Shown: positions 47,337 through 59,036 of the stretch, piece by piece | How the letters are laid out: every line of letters begins with the position of its first letter | Numbering within the stretch: the first letter of the stretch is position 1 | DNA from: Alphaproteobacteria bacterium | GTDB lineage: Bacteria > Pseudomonadota > Alphaproteobacteria > Caulobacterales > Aquidulcibacteraceae | Direction: 5' to 3' | Assembly: GCA_027485915.1 (NCBI GenBank) | Contig: JAIXQA010000001.1 | Location: forward strand, 62,001 to 126,000 | DNA: 64,000 bases | Notes under the pieces: model-generated | The model's database searches: none | What the model was told of the DNA's origin: nothing | The model's input: only the letters and a program-made list of their open reading frames with translations | Program-made: the position numbers and the translations under genes

Positions 47337-48194
47337 CTAGTCAGCACTCGGTGTTGGAACTGGGGCTGCCAAAAAGGCTGGTAAATCGCCGCCAAAGCCT
47401 GAATCCTCAGCCTTAGCTTCACGCGGAGCGCGTGGAGCGCGGGGGGGACGTGGGCGACGTTCGCGTGCCGGTGCGGTTTCAGACGCGGCAACGATTTCCT
47501 GTGGTTGGCTAAAGCTTGTGGGTTCAGCAAATTCACTCGGCGGTGCGCTCAAAGGACGGTTATAGGTTTCGCTAGAGCCGTTGAAGTTGGGCTCAGCGCC
47601 TTGTTCACCCCGATTATCTTGGCGTGGAGGGCGGGCATTTTCGCTTTGACCTTCTTCCCCGCCGCCATTGGCTTGATAGGGCATCTCATTGCCGAAGCGA
47701 TCTCTGCGACGGCGGCGACGACGACCAAAACGGTCTTCGTCACCTTCGCCGCGGGGTTCGTTGCGACCCTCTCCGCGGTTTTGGTCAAAGCGGTTTTCGC
47801 GAGGTGGGCGATTTGGGTTGAACTCTGGCTGAGGGGCACCTTCGCCGCCTTCAGCGCTCTCGCCCTCTGTGCCTTCCATGCCCTCGTTGGTATCGTCACC
47901 ATCGTCGGCTTCATCATCATAGCCCGCGATCATCATTTCGGTGCGTGGCACAAAGGTTGGCTGCATGGCGCGCAAGACGCGGAAGTAATGTTCCGCATGC
48001 TGCAAATAGTTTTCACCCAAGACCCGGTCGCCAGAGGAATTGGCATCGCGCGCGAGCTGTTGGTATTTCTCAAACACCGTTTGGGCCGAACCCCGGACTT
48101 TAATATCGGGTCCGTTCGACTCATAGGCGCGATTTGGATTATTATTTTGTGGTTTTTGGCCTGGATTACGTCCCCGACCGCGTTGCCGCTTCAT
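47337..48194 (-). CDS. DUF4167 domain protein
   Basis: 'MKRQRGRGRNPGQKPQNNNPNRAYESNGPDIKVRGSAQTVFEKYQQLARDANSSGDRVLGENYLQHAEHYFRVLRAM' hallmark; low-complexity acidic/Arg/Pro-rich C-terminus. Confidence 0.95.
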   Translation of the reverse strand: MKRQRGRGRNPGQKPQNNNPNRAYESNGPDIKVRGSAQTVFEKYQQLARDANSSGDRVLGENYLQHAEHYFRVLRAMQPTFVPRTEMMIAGYDDEADDGDDTNEGMEGTEGESAEGGEGAPQPEFNPNRPPRENRFDQNRGEGRNEPRGEGDEDRFGRRRRRRRDRFGNEMPYQANGGGEEGQSENARPPRQDNRGEQGAEPNFNGSSETYNRPLSAPPSEFAEPTSFSQPQEIVAASETAPARERRPRPPRAPRAPREAKAEDSGFGGDLPAFLAAPVPTPSAD

Positions 48195-48697
48195 CATGCA
48201 AGCCCTGTTTGTTTCCTGGCTGTGTTTTGGCCAATTAAAGCCATGAGCAAGCCTGCAAGCCGGCTTCATGGTTTTTGCGTGACTGCTTCAAAAAAGACGT
48301 CTGACACGCAAAGATTTAAAAAAGAGAGCGTGGTTTTCGTGCAATTGATCCGTGACCTTGCACAACCGGCTCCAAAAACAGCTATCGCTAACACTTAATC
48401 CGGAAATGGATTTCAACGTCTAGCGGACAGACTGTATCCACACGATCATTTCCCTGATTCCACAAGCCTGAATTTGCATGTCACTTAAATCGAGACCGAC
48501 GGCCAAGATCAGAGCGAAAGCGGATTTAAGGAGTGGGCTAGAGTTGATGGTGTGTCGTTTCCATATGCAGGCCCCCCTTTGGGCTGCATCACGGACGAAT
48601 AATCTCTTAGCTTGATTAGCTTCAGTTGAAAAGGCCTAATTCTGTTGATCAAAACTAGCGCAATTCGGCATTGTTGAACCCGAGTGAAGAAAGCAAA

Positions 48698-48724
48698 CGG
48701 CCCGATCTAGAAAAGATCGGGCCG
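48698..48724 (-). terminator. Terminator of the TonB-dependent receptor gene
   Basis: CGGCCCGATCT agaaa AGATCGGGCCG perfect 11-bp stem; T-rich tail TTTGCTTTCTT on the minus strand. Confidence 0.85.
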
Positions 48725-48748
48725 CAGCAAGCGCGTTAGCTTTTGACC

Positions 48749-51727
48749 CTATTTAGGACCACCAAAGGCCTTCTTCAGCCCGATCTTATAAGTGCGACCC
48801 AATGGGTTGCCAGTGAATGGGTCGTAATTGAGTTCCAATCGAGCAAAGCTTGGATCCTTGTCGAGGAGGTTCTCAATGCTGAATGTGAACGTCAGATCAT
48901 TATCCATCGCCCAACGGTAGTTCAGGTCAAACGACTGCCAAGCCTCAATGGTTTTGCCCGTTGTGATCTGAGCCGTCGCACCTGCAACTGTGCTATAGTT
49001 CAAACTAGGTGCAAACGGGGCCGTACGTTGGTCTTCATACTCGTCGATGAAATTCATCGCGAGGCGCAGAGAATGACCACCAGTTTCATAGAGGCCATAG
49101 AGTGTGCCCTTATACTGCGGCAGAGGATAGGCGGTTGTTTGGAAGTTCAGCTTGCCCAAGGCATCCAATGCTGGTGCAACCGGGACACCGCCAATCGAGA
49201 GTGGGTCAACATCATAGCTCATGGTATAGGTGGCATCCAAACCGATCTTTAGATCGCCGCCCATAATTTCTTCGAAGGTGTAGTCAACGCTGATGTCCAC
49301 CCCGTCGGTCAAAACGGCAGAGCCATTGATCACCGTAGTTTTGAGGCGCGAGATGTTGGCCGAGTTACAGATGCCGCCGCTGAAGGTGAACTTTGCTTGG
49401 ATGGCGGCAAAGGTTGGGTTGCCGCAATTACCGGGCCCCGTGGTTGGGAATAAGGTCGAGACAAGGCCCGCAATCGGCTCGCTCACGATTGGGTTGTCAA
49501 AGTCAAAGCGCCAATAATCGATTGAGGCTTTGAAATTGCCGGTGTCCAACAATCCACCGAAATTATAGGTGGTTGCGGTTTCTGGGTCCAAATTCGGGTT
49601 ACCGAAGATATCGACCGCACGGAAAGTGCCCAAAATACTCTGTAAGGTTGTCACAGAGGTTGGCTGGATGTTGGACACCGATGGAGCCCGGAATGTGGTG
49701 CTGGTGGATCCACGCACGGCGAACGCATCGGTGACTTGCCATTTTGCCGAGAATTTCGGGTTAAAGGTTGAACCGACTTCCCCACCAAAATCCTCATACC
49801 GACCCGCAATTTGGGCTTCAAATGTGCTGGTAATCGGCAGACGGAGTTCGAAAAAAGCCGCATTAACGTCTGCACTGACATTGGCAGGGAATGAGCCGGA
49901 CAAGAATACCGTTGGGCCTGTGACGGCGGGGCAGGTATCATTGTTGAAGTCTGGTGACGAGACGCAAGGCTGTTGGGTCAGATCCGAGAACTTCGAGAAT
50001 TCAGAGCGGAAAGAATTCTTCCGATATTGATAGCCAAGCGCCCAACCAATTGGGCCGTCGCCCAGCTTGAAATTGGTTTCGCCATTAAAGACGGCATCAA
50101 AAACGACCAAACTGGAAGTCTGCTTGGTGCGTACTTCTGGATAGAACCAGTCAACCAAGGCCGCATTTGCTGCCCCTAAAGCAGGGTTATACTGCGGGTT
50201 GGCGACGCCAGTAATGGAATTGCCGGGAATGGCAGTGCCAAACGGGCTGAACCACTGACATCCATTGGTCCCCGGCGTGTTCGCGGCCACATTACAATTG
50301 GGTCCACCGAGGCCGCGTAGGGCGAGTTGGAAGCGGTTGACTAAGACGTCATAGCCCGTACGGATACCGGTATCATCCATGGCCGCAAGATTGACGTCGT
50401 AATTGACCGAATTGGACAGCTTGCCCTTCAAGCCAACAGAAACGCGCACCGCTTCAAAGCTACGCTCACCTTGTGAGCCACCACGTGGGTCGTCTGAGGT
50501 GAATTTTGGATTGCCGCCATAGCTGAAGGGGCGATAGGCCAGCATGTTCACGCCAATTGTGCTGGCAGGAAACAGGCCTGGGTTTCTGGCCAAGAGGTCA
50601 ATATAGCCTGGGTTTGTGGCGGGCACGAAGAAGCGTCCGGTAAGACCAGATAATGTTGGCAAGGCCTGCGCGGATGGCGCTTGCAAGAAGGCGTAGCTGG
50701 GCGACGTCTTCCATTCAGGCGTATTGGTATTGGAGATTAAAAGCTCTGCGTGCAAAGTGTGGTCTTCATTAATGTCCACATCTGCGCTTGCAAACAATTG
50801 CGACCGCTCTTCCTTTTCAACAATATTGTCATAGGGTGTGAAGTGGAAGAAGCAGACAGGCGTGGTGCCACTGAAGCCTGCAAAGCCACCAAGACCCGTG
50901 CAATTTGGCTCGCGCGTGGGCAAGGAAATCGGACCACCCGTGGGGCCGATGGCGATATAGGTGCCGGGGTTGCCGGCAGCTGACCAGCCGCCCTCAGGGT
51001 TGGACAAATAGTCTCGATTAGCCCAATCACGCTCGATCAGAGGCAATTCGCTCTTCATCTGCACGCCAAGGGAAACAAACAGTTTCGCCCGATCCGTCTG
51101 ATGGCCCCAGGAAGCGGCTAGCGTATAATTGCCGTCTGAGCCATCAATCGCCTTATAGTCGCCACCGACTTCAAAGCCTTCGAGATTGGTGCGGGTGATG
51201 AAGTTCACTACCCCAGCCACCGCATCAGAACCGTAAGTCGCGGCAGCGCCGTCTTTGAGCACTTCAACCCGGCCAATAGCAGCCGATGGGATCAAATTGG
51301 TGTCGACCACCGTGCCGACGAGGCCAAATGGGTTATAGGCCATGCGGCGACCGTTCAACAGGACCAGTGTCCGTTCTGGACCAATGCCTCGTAAGTTGAC
51401 GGAGCCTGCACCTTCATTGCCTTGCGCGCGGGCATCAAACTGGTTCGTGTCGCCCTGTACCCCGCTCGAGACGTTGAGAAGCTTAATCAACTCAACCGTG
51501 CTGGGGGTGCCCGCTTTTTCCAGATCAGCCGAGCTGATCACATTCACGGGCAATGAAGCGCTTTCTGAAGTCCCCCGAATGAAGGAACCGGTTACCACAA
51601 TAACTTCGACTTCTTTCTTTGGTGCTTCGTCTGTTGTGGTGGATTGTGCGAATGCCTGTGTCGCGCCTGTCGTCATGATAACAGCCAACAGGGCACTTGC
51701 CCCGTTGAGCAATGCTTTTCTAGCCAT
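48749..51727 (-). CDS. TonB-dependent receptor
   Basis: 992 aa; signal peptide, plug 'VIVVTGSFIRGTSES..PVNVISSADLEKAG', 'DGAAATYGSDAVAGVVNF', C-terminal 'LGRTYKIGLKKAF'. Confidence 0.96.
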   Translation of the reverse strand: MARKALLNGASALLAVIMTTGATQAFAQSTTTDEAPKKEVEVIVVTGSFIRGTSESASLPVNVISSADLEKAGTPSTVELIKLLNVSSGVQGDTNQFDARAQGNEGAGSVNLRGIGPERTLVLLNGRRMAYNPFGLVGTVVDTNLIPSAAIGRVEVLKDGAAATYGSDAVAGVVNFITRTNLEGFEVGGDYKAIDGSDGNYTLAASWGHQTDRAKLFVSLGVQMKSELPLIERDWANRDYLSNPEGGWSAAGNPGTYIAIGPTGGPISLPTREPNCTGLGGFAGFSGTTPVCFFHFTPYDNIVEKEERSQLFASADVDINEDHTLHAELLISNTNTPEWKTSPSYAFLQAPSAQALPTLSGLTGRFFVPATNPGYIDLLARNPGLFPASTIGVNMLAYRPFSYGGNPKFTSDDPRGGSQGERSFEAVRVSVGLKGKLSNSVNYDVNLAAMDDTGIRTGYDVLVNRFQLALRGLGGPNCNVAANTPGTNGCQWFSPFGTAIPGNSITGVANPQYNPALGAANAALVDWFYPEVRTKQTSSLVVFDAVFNGETNFKLGDGPIGWALGYQYRKNSFRSEFSKFSDLTQQPCVSSPDFNNDTCPAVTGPTVFLSGSFPANVSADVNAAFFELRLPITSTFEAQIAGRYEDFGGEVGSTFNPKFSAKWQVTDAFAVRGSTSTTFRAPSVSNIQPTSVTTLQSILGTFRAVDIFGNPNLDPETATTYNFGGLLDTGNFKASIDYWRFDFDNPIVSEPIAGLVSTLFPTTGPGNCGNPTFAAIQAKFTFSGGICNSANISRLKTTVINGSAVLTDGVDISVDYTFEEIMGGDLKIGLDATYTMSYDVDPLSIGGVPVAPALDALGKLNFQTTAYPLPQYKGTLYGLYETGGHSLRLAMNFIDEYEDQRTAPFAPSLNYSTVAGATAQITTGKTIEAWQSFDLNYRWAMDNDLTFTFSIENLLDKDPSFARLELNYDPFTGNPLGRTYKIGLKKAFGGPK

Positions 51728-51874
51728 ATTGTCCTCCCTTGCCCGTGCGGTCCTTTTTTGGGTGGATCCGCTTCGGACAAAGAAAGTGTGCGACTGGAAT
51801 TTCTATCTGTAAAGGAGATTTTTTGACTTCGAATTCTTTGTTTTGCCCAATAGCCGTTAGGGAAAGCTTGGGGC

Positions 51875-52744
51875 TTAGGCAAGCGTTCCAAAAATGACAC
51901 GGTCGATGTCAGATAAGTCCTTGATCACGCGCAAATTAATCAATCCCGGGACAGATTGGGCCAGAGCCATGACGGCCTCGGCCTGATCAATTCCAAACTC
52001 AAAGGCAAACACACCTGAAGGCTTCAGAACCCGCGGCAATGCCGCAAACAAAATGCGGTAGGGGTCAAGCCCATCCTCGCCACCGTCCAATGCCACGCGA
52101 GGATCATGAAGACGTACTTCATCCTGCAGCGAGTCGATTACGTCGGAAGGAATATAGGGTGGGTTAGAGACGACAATATCAAATTGCTCATCCAAACCTT
52201 GATGCCAATCACCCAGTCGCAGCTCTACCCGGTCAGAAAGGCCATGAAGGGCCGCATTCTCAGCGGCGAGCGCCAGCGCTTCTTCGGATCGGTCAATGCC
52301 CACACCAGTCCAGCTTTTGCGTTCGGCCAGGAGGGCCAAAAGGATTGCCCCAGACCCTGTTCCTAAATCCAGTATCCGATTAGGCACATCCACGGCATGC
52401 GCTTTCAGGACCAAGTCGACAATGACCTCAGTTTCAGGCCGAGGCACGAGGCCTCGACGATCGCTGATTAGGTCAAGCGTCCAAAAGCCCTTCTTGCCCA
52501 CAATATGGGCCGCAGGTTCGCGCCGTTCGCGACGTTGTACGAAGGTTTCAAATCGTTTCGCTGCCTCCGGGGTTAAAGGACGTTGCGGATCACCTATCAA
52601 CGTAGCCCGGTCGGTTTCTGCTGCTGCTAAAAGCAAGATACGGGCATCGATAACGGGCGTTTCGATTTGAGCGGCTTCTAGGCGCTTGCGAGCAGCGGTC
52701 CAAGCTTTAACGAGGGTAAGGGGTGCATCGGTCATGGCGAGCAA
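51875..52744 (-). CDS. prmC: Peptide chain release factor N(5)-glutamine methyltransferase
   Basis: 'VPRPETEVIVDLVL', 'ILDLGTGSGAILLALL', 'FDIVVSNPPYIPSD' NPPY motif. Confidence 0.96.
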   Translation of the reverse strand: MLAMTDAPLTLVKAWTAARKRLEAAQIETPVIDARILLLAAAETDRATLIGDPQRPLTPEAAKRFETFVQRRERREPAAHIVGKKGFWTLDLISDRRGLVPRPETEVIVDLVLKAHAVDVPNRILDLGTGSGAILLALLAERKSWTGVGIDRSEEALALAAENAALHGLSDRVELRLGDWHQGLDEQFDIVVSNPPYIPSDVIDSLQDEVRLHDPRVALDGGEDGLDPYRILFAALPRVLKPSGVFAFEFGIDQAEAVMALAQSVPGLINLRVIKDLSDIDRVIFGTLA

Positions 52745-52913
52745 ATAGGAAGTCTGGGCTGTGATGTCATCGTCTTTAGGTAAGTTCGCAACAGTTGAGC
52801 CAAATTCTGCCCGCCCGCTTAAATCTCATTGACGACTTCGTGATCCTGTGAGTAACGTTTCCGTGATTTTTGTAGATTTGGGCCAAAGCCTGCTTTTTTG
52901 TGTGGGGTGGATT

Positions 52914-55088
52914 ATGACGACGAGACGGACATTACTGGCGGGCGCTGGTGCTTTTGCAGGGGCAGGTTTCGTCGGCTTTCAGCCCGTATTTGCGGCAACT
53001 CGGCCACCCGTCGCCCGTGTTGAACCCGTCGTAATGAGTCGCTTTGGCATCACGACAACCGATCCTTATCGCTGGATGGAGAATCCAAAGGACCCCGATT
53101 GGATGCCTTACGTCAAAGGGCAGGGGGCCTATGCGCGCCAGGTGCTGGATGCGATTCCCGGACGCTCTGCCCTCGAAAGGCGCATTGCAGGCCTATCTGG
53201 TGGTACTGAAGCTGTACGTGACATCCAGCGCGCCGGAGACAATTTGTTCTTGACGGTGCGCCCGGCAGGAGCAAGCACGATCCGCCTCGAAGTCAAAGGC
53301 CCGGATGGCGAACGCCGCGTCCTCTTGGATCCAAATTTGATGAAGGGCGAAGATGGGGTCCATATCTCGATTGACTGGTGGCGCGCCTCTCCAGACGGTG
53401 CGTATGTGGTTTATGGCTCCTCCCCCGCTGGCTCAGAGGAATCAGTTGGACGCATCATTCGAGTAGCCGATGGCGTCACCTTATCGGAAACATTTGAGCG
53501 GGCGTTGTTCGGACCCGCGTTGTGGCTGCCAGATTCTTCAGGTTTCTTTCTCAATCGGTTGTCAGACAAATCGGTGCCGGGCTCGCCAGAATATTTCATG
53601 AAGTCGGTGTGTTGGCTGCATAAATTGGGGGAAAATCCTAAGGATGATCTTATCGTCGCGACTTTTGGATTGAACAAAATTGTGGACCTGACTGAGGTCG
53701 AAATTCCGATCATCTTCCCGAGTGATGATTCAAGATTTGCACTCTTGCTTGGCGTTGACGGGGTGCGCCGAGAAGTTAGCATCTGGAGTGCCCCCCTCGA
53801 AGGGATATCGGTTGGCAGCCCAACTTGGACGAAGATTTGCGCACAAAATGATCGGATCACCGGATATGCGCTTTCAGGCTCGACACTTTATCTTGTCTCT
53901 GAGAAGGAAAGCCCACTGGGTCGGGTTGTGGCAATCAACCTTGAATCCCCGAGTTTGGCTAATGCCATGGAGGTCGTACCAGCCAGCAAAAACCCGATTG
54001 AAGGCATCGGCGTTGCCTCAGATGGGCTTTACATCCAGATCATGGACGGCGGCCCGCAAAGGCTTCGCCGGCTAAGCAAGCATGGCAAGCTTTCCGACAT
54101 TAGAATGCCTTTTGAAGCAGGCATTTACGCAATTTTCGGCAACGTAAACCGTGCGGGCATCGATATGGTGCTAGGGGGGTGGCTACAGCATCGGGCGATT
54201 TGGAACTATGAGCCAGAATCGGATCGGTTTTCTAACACCGGCCTTTCGCCTACACCCGACATTGATCTCTTTGCCTATGAGAGCAAACGCTTTCTCGCGA
54301 AAGCTAAAGACGGTGTTGAAATTCCCTATGTGATCATATCCGCAAAGAACGCGACCAAGCGTGGTCCCGCCCCATGTTTGGCCGATGCCTATGGTGCCTA
54401 CCAAATTTCGAACACGCCTTTCCTCAATCTGCGTATGCTGGCGATGATGGAACAAGGCGGCATCTTTATGTTCGCCAGCGTTCGAGGTGGTGGGGATTTT
54501 GGTAGGCCTTGGTACGAAGCGGGCAAGAAGGCCACCAAGTCCAATACTTGGAATGATTATATTGCCTGCTGTGAGGATATGATCTCCCGCGGCCTGACCA
54601 GTCCATCGAAGCTAACGATTAAAGGCACTTCCGCAGGTGGCATTGCAGTCGGTCGCGCTATGACAACGCGACCAGAGCTCTTTGCAGGCGTGATTTGTGA
54701 TGTGGGCTCCATGAATAGTTCACGGACCGAAGTCGAGCAGAATGGACCCGGCAATTTTCCAGAATTCGGCGACCCCTCGGTCGCTGAAGATTATCGTAAT
54801 CTCGTCGGGATGGACACGTATCTTAATGTGAAAGACGACATCGCCTATCCGGCTGTGATGGTGATCACGGGTGCGACGGATCCGCGAGTCGCCCCCTATC
54901 ATGGGGCCAAGCTTGCTGCCCGTCTGCAATCGCTACCTAAGCAAAAAAAGCCTGTGATCATGCGCGTCACGTTTGATGAGGGTCATGGCATCGGATCTAC
55001 TCGCGAACAGATTGACTCAAAATCGGCAGATGAGTTTGCCTTTACCCTCTGGCGTGCTGGGGTCGCGGGCTTCCAACCCCGCACGTAA
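52914..55088 (+). CDS. Prolyl oligopeptidase family serine peptidase, Tat-type signal
   Basis: 'MTTRRTLLAGAGAFAGAGFVGFQPVFAA'; 'DPYRWMEN', 'LTIKGTSAGGIAVGRAMTTRPELF' (nucleophile region), 'DEGHGIGSTREQ'. Confidence 0.94.
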   Translation: MTTRRTLLAGAGAFAGAGFVGFQPVFAATRPPVARVEPVVMSRFGITTTDPYRWMENPKDPDWMPYVKGQGAYARQVLDAIPGRSALERRIAGLSGGTEAVRDIQRAGDNLFLTVRPAGASTIRLEVKGPDGERRVLLDPNLMKGEDGVHISIDWWRASPDGAYVVYGSSPAGSEESVGRIIRVADGVTLSETFERALFGPALWLPDSSGFFLNRLSDKSVPGSPEYFMKSVCWLHKLGENPKDDLIVATFGLNKIVDLTEVEIPIIFPSDDSRFALLLGVDGVRREVSIWSAPLEGISVGSPTWTKICAQNDRITGYALSGSTLYLVSEKESPLGRVVAINLESPSLANAMEVVPASKNPIEGIGVASDGLYIQIMDGGPQRLRRLSKHGKLSDIRMPFEAGIYAIFGNVNRAGIDMVLGGWLQHRAIWNYEPESDRFSNTGLSPTPDIDLFAYESKRFLAKAKDGVEIPYVIISAKNATKRGPAPCLADAYGAYQISNTPFLNLRMLAMMEQGGIFMFASVRGGGDFGRPWYEAGKKATKSNTWNDYIACCEDMISRGLTSPSKLTIKGTSAGGIAVGRAMTTRPELFAGVICDVGSMNSSRTEVEQNGPGNFPEFGDPSVAEDYRNLVGMDTYLNVKDDIAYPAVMVITGATDPRVAPYHGAKLAARLQSLPKQKKPVIMRVTFDEGHGIGSTREQIDSKSADEFAFTLWRAGVAGFQPRT

Positions 55089-55149
55089 GCCGCTTATCCG
55101 ATCCTGCAATCAAGTTTTGTGGACTGCACTTTTTTCACCCCGACCCCTG

Positions 55150-55178
55150 TTGACACGCAGGGACACCATCCCTACCTG
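55150..55178 (+). promoter_or_regulatory. Putative groESL promoter
   Basis: TTGACA (55150) and CCTACCT (55171-55177), directly upstream of CIRCE. Confidence 0.5.
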
Positions 55179-55187
55179 CACCCTGTG

Positions 55188-55214
55188 TTAGCAGTCGGGC
55201 ATGGTGAGTGCTAA
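55188..55214 (+). promoter_or_regulatory. CIRCE element (HrcA operator)
   Basis: TTAGCAGTC-N9-GAGTGCTAA; a single mismatch to consensus TTAGCACTC-N9-GAGTGCTAA, 72 nt upstream of groES. Confidence 0.93.
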
Positions 55215-55285
55215 AGCACGTCGCCTGTCCGACTGGACGACACTGATTTTCTGAAACCTGACAATCCTCAAAGGGAGCAAGTCAA

Positions 55286-55576
55286 ATGGCATTTCGTCCG
55301 CTTGGCGATCGCGTGCTGGTAAAGCGCGTTGAAGAAGAAACCAAAACCAAAGGCGGGATCATCATCCCAGACACCGCTAAAGAAAAGCCACAAGAAGGCG
55401 AAATCGTAGCGGTTGGCCCTGGTGCCCGCGACGAAGATGGCGACCGTATCGCAATGGACTTGAAAGTCGGCGACCGCATCTTGTTCGGCAAATGGTCTGG
55501 CACGGAAGTGAAGATCGACGGCGATGACCTTCTGATCATGAAGGAAAGCGACGTCATGGGCGTCCTCGAATCCTAA
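55286..55576 (+). CDS. groES: Co-chaperonin GroES
   Basis: '[44 protein letters not shown]'. Confidence 0.99.
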   Translation: MAFRPLGDRVLVKRVEEETKTKGGIIIPDTAKEKPQEGEIVAVGPGARDEDGDRIAMDLKVGDRILFGKWSGTEVKIDGDDLLIMKESDVMGVLES

Positions 55577-55600
55577 TCGTCCCCTTTTTCTAAAACTTGA

Positions 55601-57421
<1,821 letters not shown>

Positions 57422-57444
57422 TCTCCAGTTTCAGATGCAATTGA

Positions 57445-57477
57445 GCGCGGTCCGGCAACGGGCCGCGCTTTTCGTTT
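57445..57477 (+). terminator. Rho-independent terminator of groESL
   Basis: GCGCGGTCC ggcaac GGGCCGCGC followed by TTTTCGTTT. Confidence 0.85.
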
Positions 57478-57554
57478 GGCTTCGAAAAGCAGGCCAAAGG
57501 TCAATGAATCCAAGTTGGCCCAAAGGCTTGTATTTGCCACCTGTCTGATTACCA

Positions 57555-58070
57555 ATGGGGCTTCTGCCCGATGACTTCCGTTTTATAGGCAATATTTTGA
57601 ACCCCACCCTCTATCAAGCCCTTGTTTATGTTCATATCTTGGGCGTTATCCTATTGGCTGGTAACATCACGATTACGGCTTTTTGGAAAGTGTTGGCAGA
57701 TATGACCAAGGACGCCAAACAGATTGCCTTTGCCAATCGCGCTGTAATCATCGCCGATTGGTTATTCACTTTGCCGGGTATTGTGCTGACCCTTGTAGGT
57801 GGCATTGGGATTTCAATGATTGGGCAGTGGCCGCTCTTTGAGGTATCTTGGCTCAGTTGGAGCCTATTCTGGTTTGTTGTAGCGGGGTTGATTTGGATGA
57901 TCTTCTTGATCCCGCTCCAAGTCCGCCAAAACCGGGCGGCAAAGCTGTTTGCGGAAACGGGCGACATCCCCGATAGTTATTGGCGCGATGCAACGTGGTG
58001 GATAACCATCGGTTTGATTGCGACCATACCTTTATTGATCATTCTCTATCTGATGGTGTTTAAGCCGTAA
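57555..58070 (+). CDS. DUF2269 family integral membrane protein
   Basis: 'LYQALVYVHILGVILLAGNITITAFWKVLADMTKD....ANRAVIIADWLFTLPGIVLTLVGGIGI'. Confidence 0.85.
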   Translation: MGLLPDDFRFIGNILNPTLYQALVYVHILGVILLAGNITITAFWKVLADMTKDAKQIAFANRAVIIADWLFTLPGIVLTLVGGIGISMIGQWPLFEVSWLSWSLFWFVVAGLIWMIFLIPLQVRQNRAAKLFAETGDIPDSYWRDATWWITIGLIATIPLLIILYLMVFKP

Positions 58071-58185
58071 CGGGCCCACTTTTTCTAACAAAATGACGGG
58101 CCTTGACGCGTGCCCGCGCAAAGCTGCTGTCTTTGCAAACAGCTCCAATCCAGTTAGGTCTGCCTAGGTTCAGGGAGCGATACAC

Positions 58186-58575
58186 ATGAAAATAATTCCG
58201 CGCATCCTCATCTTTGTTTTGGGGGTCTTTAATCTCGTCATTGGGCTGGGATTTCTCTTGCAACCTGCCAAACTTGGGGCTGCCTTCTTTTTGTCGCCGG
58301 TTGGCAGCCAAGGGCTTGCGACGCTGCGCGCTGACTTTACTGGCTTCTTCATTGGTGCGTCTATGTTTGCACTTTATGGTGCCTGGAAGATGCGGGCGGA
58401 TGCCCTCTTGGTGCCGATTGTGATGTTGGGCCTCGCGCTCATGGGGCGCCTAGTCAGCTTGGCTTTCGATGGTATGGCACCGACGGCTCTGGCACCCATG
58501 GTGGTCGAAACCGTGATGTTAGCGATCCTATTCTTCGGCTATCGCGTTTTCCAGCCTGCTCGCCCATCAGCATGA
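58186..58575 (+). CDS. Small integral membrane protein (DUF4345-like)
   Basis: 129 aa, four predicted hydrophobic segments. Confidence 0.65.
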   Translation: MKIIPRILIFVLGVFNLVIGLGFLLQPAKLGAAFFLSPVGSQGLATLRADFTGFFIGASMFALYGAWKMRADALLVPIVMLGLALMGRLVSLAFDGMAPTALAPMVVETVMLAILFFGYRVFQPARPSA

Positions 58576-58582
58576 GGGTTAT

Positions 58583-58612
58583 CACCCTGTCAGCCTAGAC
58601 AGGCTGACGGTG
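58583..58612 (+). terminator. Hairpin, possible terminator
   Basis: CACCctGTCAGCCT agac AGGCTGACGGTG; weak T tract (TAGTTTCTCGTT). Confidence 0.45.
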
Positions 58613-58685
58613 GGATAGTTTCTCGTTCATCCTCACCCGTCTCGGTGCATGCCAATCTTGGCGCATTGACCGAGGTAGGACACAG

Positions 58686-59036
58686 ATGAAACCAGAAGAA
58701 AGATTTCAATTAGATTGCGCACGGGCACGCTTTGCCTGTGACGCCGCAGCCTTTGCACTAGGCGTCAGAGCAGATCTTTTGGTGCCCGATCGCGGCACAG
58801 CCCAGCATGCCTTTGCGCGCCAAGTCGCGATGTATTTGACCCATATTGCGTTTGGGATGAGCTTGCACCGCGTCGCGGTGGCTTTTGGACGAGACCGTTC
58901 AACCGTCGCCTATGCATGCCATCTGATCGAGGACCGCCGCGATGATGCAAAGGTGGATGACATGCTCGATCAGCTCGAGGCCGCGCTGCGCGCCGCTCCA
59001 CCTCCACGCCTTATCTTCGATAAAGAGGCAGCCTAA
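58686..59036 (+). CDS. Stand-alone DnaA domain-IV-like HTH protein
   Basis: 'ARQVAMYLTHIAFGMSLHRVAVAFGRDRSTVAYACHLIEDRRDD' matches the DnaA C-terminal signature (RDHSTVxxAxxxIe); no AAA+ domain. Confidence 0.85.
   Translation: MKPEERFQLDCARARFACDAAAFALGVRADLLVPDRGTAQHAFARQVAMYLTHIAFGMSLHRVAVAFGRDRSTVAYACHLIEDRRDDAKVDDMLDQLEAALRAAPPPRLIFDKEAA

Noticed and set aside
47505-48398. 297-aa plus-strand ORF antisense to DUF4167
   Set aside because: Shadow frame of the low-complexity DUF4167 gene; DUF4167 on the minus strand has a clear family signature.
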